From Mycobacterium colombiense (lineage in GTDB: Bacteria; Actinomycetota; Actinomycetes; Mycobacteriales; Mycobacteriaceae): a stretch of 34,845 bases of DNA. The notes below the pieces were generated by a model that was not told the origin of the DNA, did no database searches, and worked only from the letters and a program-made list of their open reading frames with translations. Below are positions 14,045-22,994 of this stretch, piece after piece (within the stretch, counting starts at the first letter, position 1; the number at the start of each line of letters is the position of its first letter). The position numbers and the translations under genes were made by a program. The stretch covers positions 1 to 34,845 of the forward strand of contig NZ_QMEU01000046.1 in assembly GCF_003284975.1 (NCBI RefSeq), in the 5' to 3' direction.

Positions 14045-17000
14045 CTCACTGCCGGGCTTCCCGCGACCGCCTGGTCGAACCGCAGGCTGACCCGCGTGCC
14101 GGCCGCGGTGCGCAGCGTTTCGACGCCGTCGGCCAGTCCGCTCATCAGCGTCAGCCCGCGCCCGCGGCGGCGGCTGCGCAGGCTGGCCGAGGAATCGCCG
14201 ATCCACTGGCCGGTGTCGCTGACGGTGATCACCACCGTGTCCTGGTGCCGGAAGGCTTCGATGGACACCGTTTGGCGGACATCGTTGCGGCTGCCGTGTT
14301 CGATCGCGTTGGTGACCGCTTCACCGGTCGCCAACAAGATGTCGGTTTCGCGATGCGGCGCGACGACGATGGTGGTCAGCCATTCGCGCAGCTGTTCGCG
14401 GGCGACGGGAATCTGGGCCGGCGCGGCCGGCACCACAGTGGCGAAACTGCCCGCGGCAAGGTGGCTTGGCCGCAGCGCGAGCACCACGACGTCGTCGCGG
14501 TAGCCGCTCGGCGGGGCCATTTTCGACAGCAGTTCGGCGCAGATCGATTCCACCGGCAGGCCGGCGCACTGCGCCGCCGCCGCCTGCAGGCGCGCGAACC
14601 CGTCGTCGAGCGTTTCGCCGGGCCGTTCGATCAGTCCATCGGTATAGAGCAGGATCAACCCGCCGGGCGGCAGCTGCGCGGTCGCGGTGTTGCTGGGCGG
14701 GCGGCTCGTCGCGTCGTGGGCTCCGCGTCCGGTCACAGACACCGGGGCGCGCCGGCCTGACTCGAGATAGACCGCCTGGCCGTCGGGCAGCACCAGCAGC
14801 GGATACGGGTGGCCGGCGCAGCTGTAGGTGACGGTGGCGCCACCGCCCTGGCCGTCCGTGTCGATCAGGGCGTAGGCCACCGTCGCGCACCGGGCGCCGT
14901 CGACGCTGGCGCCGTATCGGTCCAGCGAACCGAGCACCGCGTCCGGCTCGCCCGCGGTGAGTGCGGAGGCGGCGACCGCGGCACGCAACCTGCTCATCAC
15001 GATCGCCGCGGCCAGCCCGTGCCCGACGACGTCGCCCACCGAAATCGCGATCCGGCCGGAGTGGTTCAGCGGGGTGACCGAATACCAGTCGCCGCCGACC
15101 CGCATCGCCTCCCCCGCCGGCTGGTAGACGGCCGCGACGACCGCCGCGGTGGAGCCGCGGTCCAGGTCGAGCAGGTGCTCCTGAAAGTCGATGGCGATCT
15201 CGTGTTCGCGGGCCATCAGCCGCACCCGGTCCAGGGCGGCCGACGTCAGCTCGGCCATCCGGGCGAAGGTGTCGAGTTCGGCGGCGTCGAAGTCGCGGGG
15301 TGTGGGCCACAACAACGCCAGCACCCCGAGGATGCGGCCGGAGCCGTCCCGCAGCGGATGGCTCACGCAGGCGCGGATGCTCGCCGCGCTGTCCCGGACG
15401 GCGTGCGCGTAACGCGAGGGCAGGGCGAACGTGTCGGCGACGATCATCGACTCGCCCGTGCGTGCGACATCGGCGCCGATCAACGGGGCATCGAGCGCGA
15501 CGACGTGGTAGCGGTCCCGGAACTCCGCGGGCAGGTCACCGGCATATTCGAACCGCAGATAGTCCTCGCCGTCGAGGACGCCGATCGCGACGGCACCGGC
15601 GTCACCGGAACCGAAGGAGGAGCCGAGCAGGGCGTCCATGATCCCGCCGACCGAGCTGGTGGCTTGCAGCGCCGAGTCGAGGTGCACCAGCTCGGAGGCC
15701 AGCCGCGACTGCGCCTCGCGACGTTGCCGGTCACGCTCGCGGCCCACCGCGGACAACCTCGACCTCAGCCGGTCGATCAGCTCCTGGGATTGGAACGGCT
15801 TGGGCAGGTAGTCGTCGGCGCCGCCGGCGTAGCCCTCGTTGACGGCCTCCGCGCCGGCCCGGGCGGACAGCATGAGGATCGGCGTGGCCGCCAAGTCCGG
15901 GTCCGCGCGGACCGCGGCGACGAATCCGAAGCCGTCGAGGCCGGGCATCATCACGTCGGTGACGATCGCGTCCGGACGCAGGTTGCGGGTCGCGGCCAGC
16001 GCAGATTCGCCGTCGGCGACCGCCACCGTCTCCCAGTGGCTCGACAACACCCGCTCAAGGTGGGCACGCATGTCGGCGTTGTCGTCGGCGATCAACACCA
16101 CCTGGCGGGTCGTCGCCGGTGTGGCGGCGACGGGTTCGGCGACCGGCACCACCCACTGACTGGCCTCGGCGACATACGGGTTGGTCTCGTCTGGGCTGAC
16201 CGGCGACGGGTCGACGACCGCACCCGAGATCGACTGCGGCACGCGGATGGTGACGGTGGTCCCGTGGTCCAATTCGCTGTCGATCTCGACCGTGCCACGG
16301 TGCAAGTCGACCAGCCCGCGCACCAGAGACAACCCGATCCCGGTGCCCTCGACGCTGCGGCCACGGACGTTGTCGGCCCGGTAAAAGCGCTCGAACAGCA
16401 GGTTGAGATCCTCGGCGCCGATGCCGACTCCCGTGTCGCGCACGGTGATCACGCACTCCCCGGACGCGGCTCGCACCCGCACCGAAATCGCGCCCCGCAG
16501 CGTGTATTTGACCGCGTTGGACAGCAGGTTGAGAACGATCGTCTCCCACATCGCCGGATCGACATCGGCCAAAGCCGGCGCACAGTCCAGCTTCAACTCG
16601 AGCCCGGCCCGGTGGCACAGCTCGGTGAACGACGACGCGATCTGCGCGGTGAGCGCGCCGACGTCGGTGCACGCCAGCTTCGCGTTGGCCCGCCCGGCCT
16701 CGATGCGGGAGAAGTCGAGCAGCGAGTCGACCAGGCGCTGCAGGCGCCGCGCGTTGCGCCCAGCGGTGGTAAGCCGTTCCGCGAGAACGCTGTCCGGCGC
16801 CGCGTCCGACAGCGCGTCGTCCAGCGGTCCGAGCAGCAGGGTCAGCGGCGTGCGGAACTCGTGGCTGACGTTGGTCAGGAAAGCGGTCTTGGCCCGGTCC
16901 AGTTCGGCCAGCGCATCGGCTCGGTGCCGCTCTTGCTCGTAGGACACGATCGAGGCGAAGGTCGACGTCAACTGGTCGGCCAGCAGCTGGCAGAAACCCT

Positions 17001-17910
17001 GAAACTGGGTGTCCAGGGGGCGCCGCGGGCTGGCGCCGACCACCAGCGCCCCCGCGGTGGTGGCCTCCCCCAGCGGTAACACCAAAGCTTCCTGCGGACA
17101 GTCGGCGCCCAGCGCCGCTTCGATGCCGGAGATCGCGCCGGCGACGTCACCGATCACCTGAATCTCGGTCCGGCTCCGCGACGCCGCGTCCCAGTCGGTC
17201 AGCTCCGCCAGTTCCGCTGGCAGCAGCGCCGACACCGATGGCGTCGCCCCGCGCAGCGTGACCCTTCCCGTCACACCGTCGTCGGCGTACACGGCGATGA
17301 ACGACAGGTCGGCGGGCTGGCCGGCACACACCCGCACCGCGACGCCGACCGCATCGTCGATGCTGCGGCTCTCGACTATCGCCGAGGCGACCGTGTTGAG
17401 CAGGTGCAGGCGGCGCTCGCTCAGCACCCGCTCGGTGGTCTCGTAGGAGGGGCAGAAGATGCCGAAGGGTTTGCCGTCCGCGCCGATCAGCGGGCTGTAG
17501 GTGAAGGTGAAGTACCGCTCGATGCGCCGCCCGGCGGTCACCATCGGCAGCATCAGGTCCCGCGACCAGGTCGCCTCGCCGGTGGCGACGACGCCGGCGA
17601 GCATCGGGGCGATCGAATCCCAGATGTCCCACCACACCTCGCGGCCGGGTTTGGCGAAGGAATCGACCTTGTCGCCGAGGATCTCGGTGTAGGCGTCGTT
17701 GTACACCACGAACAGGGCTTCGGTGCCCAGCCAGAGCACCAGCGGGAACCGCGACGCCAGCGTCGTGGCGACCGCCGCCCGCATCTGTCCGGACCAGTCT
17801 CGCGGCGGCCCCAGCGGGTGGGCGTCCCAGTCGTATTCGGCGAACCGCCGGCCCATCTCACCGCCCAACGAAACGGCGGCGGCCAGATCCGCCGGCAGTC
17901 GCGCGTCCAT
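14041..17910 (-). CDS. Hybrid sensor kinase / receiver / PP2C (SpoIIE) phosphatase / RsbW-like kinase
   Basis: A 1289-aa cytosolic signalling protein from ATG 17910; a TTG at 17925 overlapping the STAS stop is an alternative. Domains in order: PAS-like (about 15-160, AEYDWDAHPLGPPRDW), GAF (about 170-325), HisKA with H350 in SHEFRTPL, HATPase with N465 and DTGVGIG (D492), a receiver (about 602-720) with D609-D610, phosphoacceptor D652 and K704, a second GAF (about 745-895), a SpoIIE/PP2C phosphatase with GGDWYS (D941), GDVVGHG (D960), YTDGL (D1091) and RDD (D1139-D1140), and a C-terminal RsbW-like GHKL kinase with E1197, N1201 and SDTG (D1232). All key residues are present. Likely it dephosphorylates and phosphorylates STAS partners under control of the N-terminal sensor. 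Confidence 0.93.
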   Translation of the reverse strand: MDARLPADLAAAVSLGGEMGRRFAEYDWDAHPLGPPRDWSGQMRAAVATTLASRFPLVLWLGTEALFVVYNDAYTEILGDKVDSFAKPGREVWWDIWDSIAPMLAGVVATGEATWSRDLMLPMVTAGRRIERYFTFTYSPLIGADGKPFGIFCPSYETTERVLSERRLHLLNTVASAIVESRSIDDAVGVAVRVCAGQPADLSFIAVYADDGVTGRVTLRGATPSVSALLPAELAELTDWDAASRSRTEIQVIGDVAGAISGIEAALGADCPQEALVLPLGEATTAGALVVGASPRRPLDTQFQGFCQLLADQLTSTFASIVSYEQERHRADALAELDRAKTAFLTNVSHEFRTPLTLLLGPLDDALSDAAPDSVLAERLTTAGRNARRLQRLVDSLLDFSRIEAGRANAKLACTDVGALTAQIASSFTELCHRAGLELKLDCAPALADVDPAMWETIVLNLLSNAVKYTLRGAISVRVRAASGECVITVRDTGVGIGAEDLNLLFERFYRADNVRGRSVEGTGIGLSLVRGLVDLHRGTVEIDSELDHGTTVTIRVPQSISGAVVDPSPVSPDETNPYVAEASQWVVPVAEPVAATPATTRQVVLIADDNADMRAHLERVLSSHWETVAVADGESALAATRNLRPDAIVTDVMMPGLDGFGFVAAVRADPDLAATPILMLSARAGAEAVNEGYAGGADDYLPKPFQSQELIDRLRSRLSAVGRERDRQRREAQSRLASELVHLDSALQATSSVGGIMDALLGSSFGSGDAGAVAIGVLDGEDYLRFEYAGDLPAEFRDRYHVVALDAPLIGADVARTGESMIVADTFALPSRYAHAVRDSAASIRACVSHPLRDGSGRILGVLALLWPTPRDFDAAELDTFARMAELTSAALDRVRLMAREHEIAIDFQEHLLDLDRGSTAAVVAAVYQPAGEAMRVGGDWYSVTPLNHSGRIAISVGDVVGHGLAAAIVMSRLRAAVAASALTAGEPDAVLGSLDRYGASVDGARCATVAYALIDTDGQGGGATVTYSCAGHPYPLLVLPDGQAVYLESGRRAPVSVTGRGAHDATSRPPSNTATAQLPPGGLILLYTDGLIERPGETLDDGFARLQAAAAQCAGLPVESICAELLSKMAPPSGYRDDVVVLALRPSHLAAGSFATVVPAAPAQIPVAREQLREWLTTIVVAPHRETDILLATGEAVTNAIEHGSRNDVRQTVSIEAFRHQDTVVITVSDTGQWIGDSSASLRSRRRGRGLTLMSGLADGVETLRTAAGTRVSLRFDQAVAGSPAVS

Positions 17911-17921
17911 GGCTGTCGTCT

Positions 17922-18263
17922 TCAATGCAACGCTGCGGACAGGGTGGGGTAGATGTCGAACACCCCGTCCAGCTCGGTCACCTGGATCGGCCGTAGCACC
18001 TGGTCGTGGTCGGCTACCAGTCGTACCGCGGTCCCACCGGCCGTGGCGTCCTCGTGACAGTCGAGCACCGCGTTCAGCGCCGCGCTTCCGAAGAAATCGA
18101 CACCCAGCAAGTCGATCACCACCGGGCGCACCGGCGGTGTCGTGGCAAGCCCGAGCGCGGTGGTCAGGTGAGCGGCAAGCTCACCGACGTTACTGGAGTC
18201 GACATCGCCTTTGACGCTCACGATCACTACGTCGTCGTGGGCCTCGTGTTCGACCGCCAACAA
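17922..18263 (-). CDS. STAS-domain anti-sigma factor antagonist (RsbV/SpoIIAA-like)
   Basis: A 113-aa single STAS domain with the classic pattern: VVIVSVKGDVDSSNVGELAAHL at the N-terminus, VVIDLLGVDFFGSAALNAVL in the middle with S60 at the usual phosphorylation position, and a C-terminal VFDIYPTLSAAL. No ATG is in frame. The TTG at 18261-18263 is chosen because an in-frame stop lies just upstream and AAAGG sits 8 nt before it. It directly precedes the large phosphatase/kinase gene, so it is the obvious candidate substrate for its PP2C and RsbW-like domains (inference). No sigma-factor gene is adjacent. Confidence 0.88.
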   Translation of the reverse strand: MLAVEHEAHDDVVIVSVKGDVDSSNVGELAAHLTTALGLATTPPVRPVVIDLLGVDFFGSAALNAVLDCHEDATAGGTAVRLVADHDQVLRPIQVTELDGVFDIYPTLSAALH

Positions 18264-18328
18264 CTTTCATGCCTTTCGCCGCAGCCAACGTTGGGATCTG
18301 CTGCCGCTAAGCCCGACGGCGCGGCACA

Positions 18329-18346
18329 GATGCGCGGCCGCGCATC
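18329..18346. promoter_or_regulatory. Perfect 18-bp palindrome between the ANTAR and STAS genes
   Basis: GATGCGCGGCCGCGCATC is fully self-complementary. It lies in the 137-nt gap downstream of the PAS-ANTAR gene and 66 bp upstream of the STAS start. In RNA it would form a 7-bp stem with a GGCC loop. A shorter palindrome, CCAACGTTGG (18285-18294), lies nearer the STAS start. ANTAR proteins act on paired RNA hairpins, so a leader target is possible, but I do not see the canonical pair of hexaloops. A DNA operator or terminator is equally possible. Confidence 0.5.
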
Positions 18347-18400
18347 GCAGATGACCCGAGAGTAACCCGTACCCGAACTGCCCGTTTATCGATTCGCCGG

Positions 18401-19118
18401 TTACCCGCCGGGCTCGGCCGTAATCCTCTCGTGCGCGGTCAGCAGCAAATGATCGAACTGGCTCTGCAGAATCGCCGCCGGTGCCGGCAGGGCGGCCACA
18501 TCGGCGAGCAGCTGCCTGGCCAGTGACCGCAGTTTCACGTTGGTCTCCTGCGAGCGCCACTGCAGCACCCGGAACGCCTGCTCGGCGTTGACCCGGTAGA
18601 CGTACATCAGCACGCCCTTGGCCTGTTCGATGGCCGCGCGGCTCTCGAACAGGTCGGGCAGCGCGGTGTCGAGCACCTCCTGGCGGGCCTCGTCGAAGGA
18701 GTTGGTGAGGTCGATGTAGTAACCCGCGGTGCCCAGCACGGCGCCCGACTCGTCCAGCATGCGGTCGGCCACGACGATCGCGTCGTGCATCGCGCCGGCG
18801 GTGTCGATGAACCGGTGCCGACTCGAGAACGACTCTTCGGATCGCAGGGCGTAGTCGAGCAACTCCTGAACATGCGCGCGGTCGTCGGGATGCTTGATGC
18901 GACAACAGCAGTTCGGTCGTCGGCTCGACCTCACCCGGTTCGTAGCCGTGCATCCTGGCCACCTCGTCGGACCATTCCCACCGCTGGCCCACGAACCAGA
19001 AGCGGAAGGCGCCGATGTTCAGGTATCCGGGGGCCGGCTCGGTCGGCTCGGTCGGCTCGGAAAAACGCACGCCGCCCGCGCCGGATGACGATTCCCCTGT
19101 TCGCCTGCGCTGTTGCAC
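18401..19118 (-). pseudogene. PAS-ANTAR transcription antiterminator, split by a 1-nt frameshift
   Basis: Read from GTG 19118, the frame gives an N-terminal PAS part (GYLNIGAFRFWFVGQRWEWS, HGYEPGEVEPTTELLLSH) and then loses sense. The PAS continuation KHPDDRAHVQELL and a full ANTAR domain (about 156-208, SRAAIEQAKGVLMYVYRVN) lie in the next frame. Removing one base, G18896 on the plus strand, joins them into a 238-aa protein that reads LLLSHKHPDDR, the standard sequence at this place in mycobacterial PAS-ANTAR proteins. ANTAR proteins bind nascent RNA hairpins to prevent termination. Either this is a real inactivating indel or a sequencing error. A fragment might start at ATG 18934. The gene diverges from thiC. 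Confidence 0.85.
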
Positions 19119-19233
19119 GATTGCATTTTTCCACTAAGGGAACGCCTTCGGCTACTGCCCCGGGTGAAAAGGCCGTCACACCCTGCCGTGCGGTCGGCCG
19201 TAGGGGTAACGTCGCGTGCGGACCCATCCATAC

Positions 19234-19321
19234 GACGCGGGAGCGCACGCCGAGTGCGCTGAGAGGACGGCTCGGGGCCGTCGACCGTACGAACCTGACC
19301 GGGTAATGCCGGCGTAGGGAG
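19234..19321 (+). promoter_or_regulatory. TPP riboswitch upstream of thiC
   Basis: The leader carries THI-box landmarks in order: CGCGGGAGC (near 19236-19244), GCGCTGAGAGGAC (19256-19268, the pyrimidine-sensing helix), and ACCGTACGAACCTGACC followed by GGGTAATGCCGGCGTAGGGAG (19284-19321, the pyrophosphate-sensing arm and closing helix). The 3' side ends in AGGGAG, which is also the ribosome site of thiC 7 nt before its ATG. TPP binding would therefore be expected to hide the site and reduce translation. The family assignment is by conserved sequence; the mechanism is inferred. Confidence 0.93.
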
Positions 19322-19328
19322 ATGAAAA

Positions 19329-21008
<1,680 letters not shown>

Positions 21009-21033
21009 TCGCCAGCGCGGCGCAGCCCGCACA

Positions 21034-21861
21034 GTGACGTTCCTGCCGCTGCCCGCGCCCGGCACGACGCCGCGCCGGGTGCTGTCCATCGCCGGGTCGG
21101 ACTCCGGGGGCGGCGCGGGCATCGAGGCCGACATGCGCACCATGGCGCTGCTGGGTGTGCACGCATGCATCGCGGTCACGGCCGTCACCGTCCAGAACAC
21201 GTTGGGCGTGCACAGTTTTCACGAGGTACCCGGTGATGTGGTCGCCGGCCAGATCGAGGCCGTCGTCGGCGACATCGGCATCCAGTCCGCCAAGTCCGGG
21301 ATGCTGGCGTCGCCGCGCATCATCGACACCGTGGCCACCACCTGGCGCGGGCTGGGGTTGTCCGTTCCGCTGGTCGTCGATCCGGTGGCGGCGTCCATGC
21401 ACGGTGACGCGCTGATGGCGCCGGCGGCGCTGGATTCGCTTCGCAGCCAACTGTTTCCGTTGGCGACGCTGGTGACACCCAACCTCGACGAGGTGCGGCT
21501 GCTGGTCGACGTCGACGTGGTGGACGCCGAGTCGCAGCGGGCGGCGGCCAAGGCGCTGCACGCGCTGGGCCCGCGATGGGTACTGGTCAAGGGCGGTCAC
21601 CTGCGGTCTTCGGAGCGCAGCAGCGACCTGCTCTACGACGGCGCCGATTTCTACGAGTTCGATGCCCAGCGGATCGCGACGGGCAACGACCACGGCGGTG
21701 GCGACACGCTCGCCAGCGCCGTGGCGTGCGCGCTGGCGTACGACTTCACCGTGCCGGATGCCGTCGAGTTCGGCAAGCGCTGGGTGACCGAATGTCTGCG
21801 CGCCGCATACCCGCTGGGTCACGGCCACGGCCCCGTCTCCCCGCTGTTTCGACTGTCGTGA
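21034..21861 (+). CDS. thiD: Hydroxymethylpyrimidine/phosphomethylpyrimidine kinase
   Basis: A 275-aa ribokinase-superfamily enzyme that phosphorylates HMP and HMP-P to HMP-PP. The GTG start at 21034 gives MTFLPLPAPG and then the conserved RVLSIAGSDSGGGAGIEADM; longer frames overlap thiC. VTPNLDEVRLL and VLVKGGHL are further ThiD landmarks. The anion-hole motif is unusual: where many ThiD enzymes have HGTGC, this one has HGGGD (H220-D224), which looks like the Asp-containing GAGD of other ribokinase-family members. Located between thiC (25 nt) and a hydrolase gene (4 nt). Confidence 0.94.
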   Translation: MTFLPLPAPGTTPRRVLSIAGSDSGGGAGIEADMRTMALLGVHACIAVTAVTVQNTLGVHSFHEVPGDVVAGQIEAVVGDIGIQSAKSGMLASPRIIDTVATTWRGLGLSVPLVVDPVAASMHGDALMAPAALDSLRSQLFPLATLVTPNLDEVRLLVDVDVVDAESQRAAAKALHALGPRWVLVKGGHLRSSERSSDLLYDGADFYEFDAQRIATGNDHGGGDTLASAVACALAYDFTVPDAVEFGKRWVTECLRAAYPLGHGHGPVSPLFRLS

Positions 21862-21865
21862 TCGC

Positions 21866-22489
21866 ATGAATCTCGACGGGATCGCGGGCATCGCACACGA
21901 GCCCACTGGTGAGCCGACGGGAGTGGTGGTCCTGACTCACGGCGCCGGTGGCAACCGGGATGCCGTTCTGCTGCAGCAGGTTTGCGATGAATGGGCGCAA
22001 CGGGGCTGGCTGGCGGTTCGCTACAACCTGCCCTACCGGCGTCGCCGGCCCACCGGGCCGCCATCGGGTTCCGCCTCCGCCGACCGGGCCGGCATCGTCG
22101 AGGCCATCGCGGTGTGCCGCGGCCTGGTCGACGGCCCGCTGATCGCCGGCGGCCATTCCTATGGCGGCCGGCAGACGTCCATGGTCGTCGCGGCCGGCGC
22201 GGCGGCGGTGGACGTGCTGACGCTGTTCTCCTATCCGGTCCATCCCCCGGGCAAACCCGAACGCGCCCGCACCGAGCACCTGCCCGACATCACGGTGCCG
22301 ACCGTGTTCACGCACGGCACGTCGGATCCGTTCGGCACGCCCGACGAACTGCGCGCCGCGGCCGCCCTGGTCACCGGCACCACCGCCGTCGTCGAGATCG
22401 CCAGCGCCCGCCACGATCTGCGGTCCAAGACGTTGAACGTGCCGGCATTGGCCGTCGATGCCGCACTACAGCTGCTCGGGCGAAAATAG
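21866..22489 (+). CDS. Alpha/beta hydrolase (dienelactone-hydrolase/KAT8-like type), Rv0421c position
   Basis: A 207-aa cytosolic serine hydrolase. The fold is clear: VVLTHGAGGNRD (oxyanion loop), the nucleophile elbow GGHSYGG with S98, the acid in HGTSDPFG (D154) and the histidine in SARHDL (H183). There is no lid domain or signal peptide. The ATG at 21866 is 4 nt after the thiD stop, so it belongs to the thiC-thiD transcript and may be under the same riboswitch indirectly. The substrate is unknown; a link to thiamine metabolism is positional only. Confidence 0.9.
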   Translation: MNLDGIAGIAHEPTGEPTGVVVLTHGAGGNRDAVLLQQVCDEWAQRGWLAVRYNLPYRRRRPTGPPSGSASADRAGIVEAIAVCRGLVDGPLIAGGHSYGGRQTSMVVAAGAAAVDVLTLFSYPVHPPGKPERARTEHLPDITVPTVFTHGTSDPFGTPDELRAAAALVTGTTAVVEIASARHDLRSKTLNVPALAVDAALQLLGRK

Positions 22490-22520
22490 ACAGCCGAAAC
22501 TGGACAGTTATGACTGTCTA
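22487..22520. promoter_or_regulatory. Candidate MarR operator with nested inverted repeats
   Basis: Just before the marR start are GACAGT (22503-22508), 4 nt, ACTGTC (22513-22518). A wider pair, TAGACAG (22487-22493) and CTGTCTA (22514-22520), shares the right arm. Three copies of a GACAG half-site in 34 bp next to a MarR gene suggest an autoregulatory operator. The AT-rich TCTAAATTAG just after it may hold the -10 element, leaving a short leader or none before the GTG at 22536. Confidence 0.5.
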
Positions 22521-22535
22521 AATTAGAGTGGTGGC

Positions 22536-22970
22536 GTGGATGGCATCAGCGACTCCGCGGTAGCGGCGGCACGCGACATCAGGGTGGTGTTTAGCCGGTT
22601 ACGGCGCCGGCTAAAGGACATCGCGACCGACGGTCTGACGCCGTCACAGACCGCGGTGCTCACCCGGCTGTGGAAAGAGGGCCCGTCGTCGGCCAGCGTA
22701 TTGGCCGGCGCCGAACAGGTGCGCCCGCAGTCGATGGCCACCATCCTGGCCGCCCTGGGCCAACGCGGGCTCATCGAGCGCAAGCCGGATCCGAATGACG
22801 GCAGGCGCCAGGTGGTGTCGTTGACCCCGGCGGGCAAACGGCGTGCCGAAAGCGGTCGGCGCGCCCGTGAGGAGTGGTTGGCCCGCGCCATCCACGAGCG
22901 CTACACCGAGGCCGAGCGGCGCGTCATCGTCGACGCATTGTCGCTACTCGAGCGCTTGACCGAGCAATGA
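22536..22970 (+). CDS. MarR-family transcriptional regulator
   Basis: A 144-aa winged-helix protein starting at GTG 22536. The MarR core is clear: LTPSQTAVLTRLWKEG, SSASVLAGAEQVRPQSMATI (recognition helix) and the wing LIERKPDPNDGRRQVVSLTPAG, with dimerisation helices at both ends. The gene is 24 nt upstream of an LLM oxidoreductase gene on the same strand, so it probably regulates that pair through the inverted repeats before its start. The ligand is unknown. This two-gene unit is not part of the H37Rv thi region as I recall it. Confidence 0.92.
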   Translation: MDGISDSAVAAARDIRVVFSRLRRRLKDIATDGLTPSQTAVLTRLWKEGPSSASVLAGAEQVRPQSMATILAALGQRGLIERKPDPNDGRRQVVSLTPAGKRRAESGRRAREEWLARAIHERYTEAERRVIVDALSLLERLTEQ

Positions 22971-22994
22971 GGAAACGAAAGAACCGGAGCAGCA

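Noticed and set aside
13706..14206. Upstream extension of the minus-strand frame at 13430
   Set aside because: The extension is antisense to the 91-aa membrane gene and enters the kinase gene; only the part from 13705 could be coding.
14809..17079. 756-aa open frame on the plus strand
   Set aside because: It lies wholly antisense to the hybrid kinase gene, is rich in Arg, Gly and His with no recognisable domain, and is explained by high-GC third-position bias.
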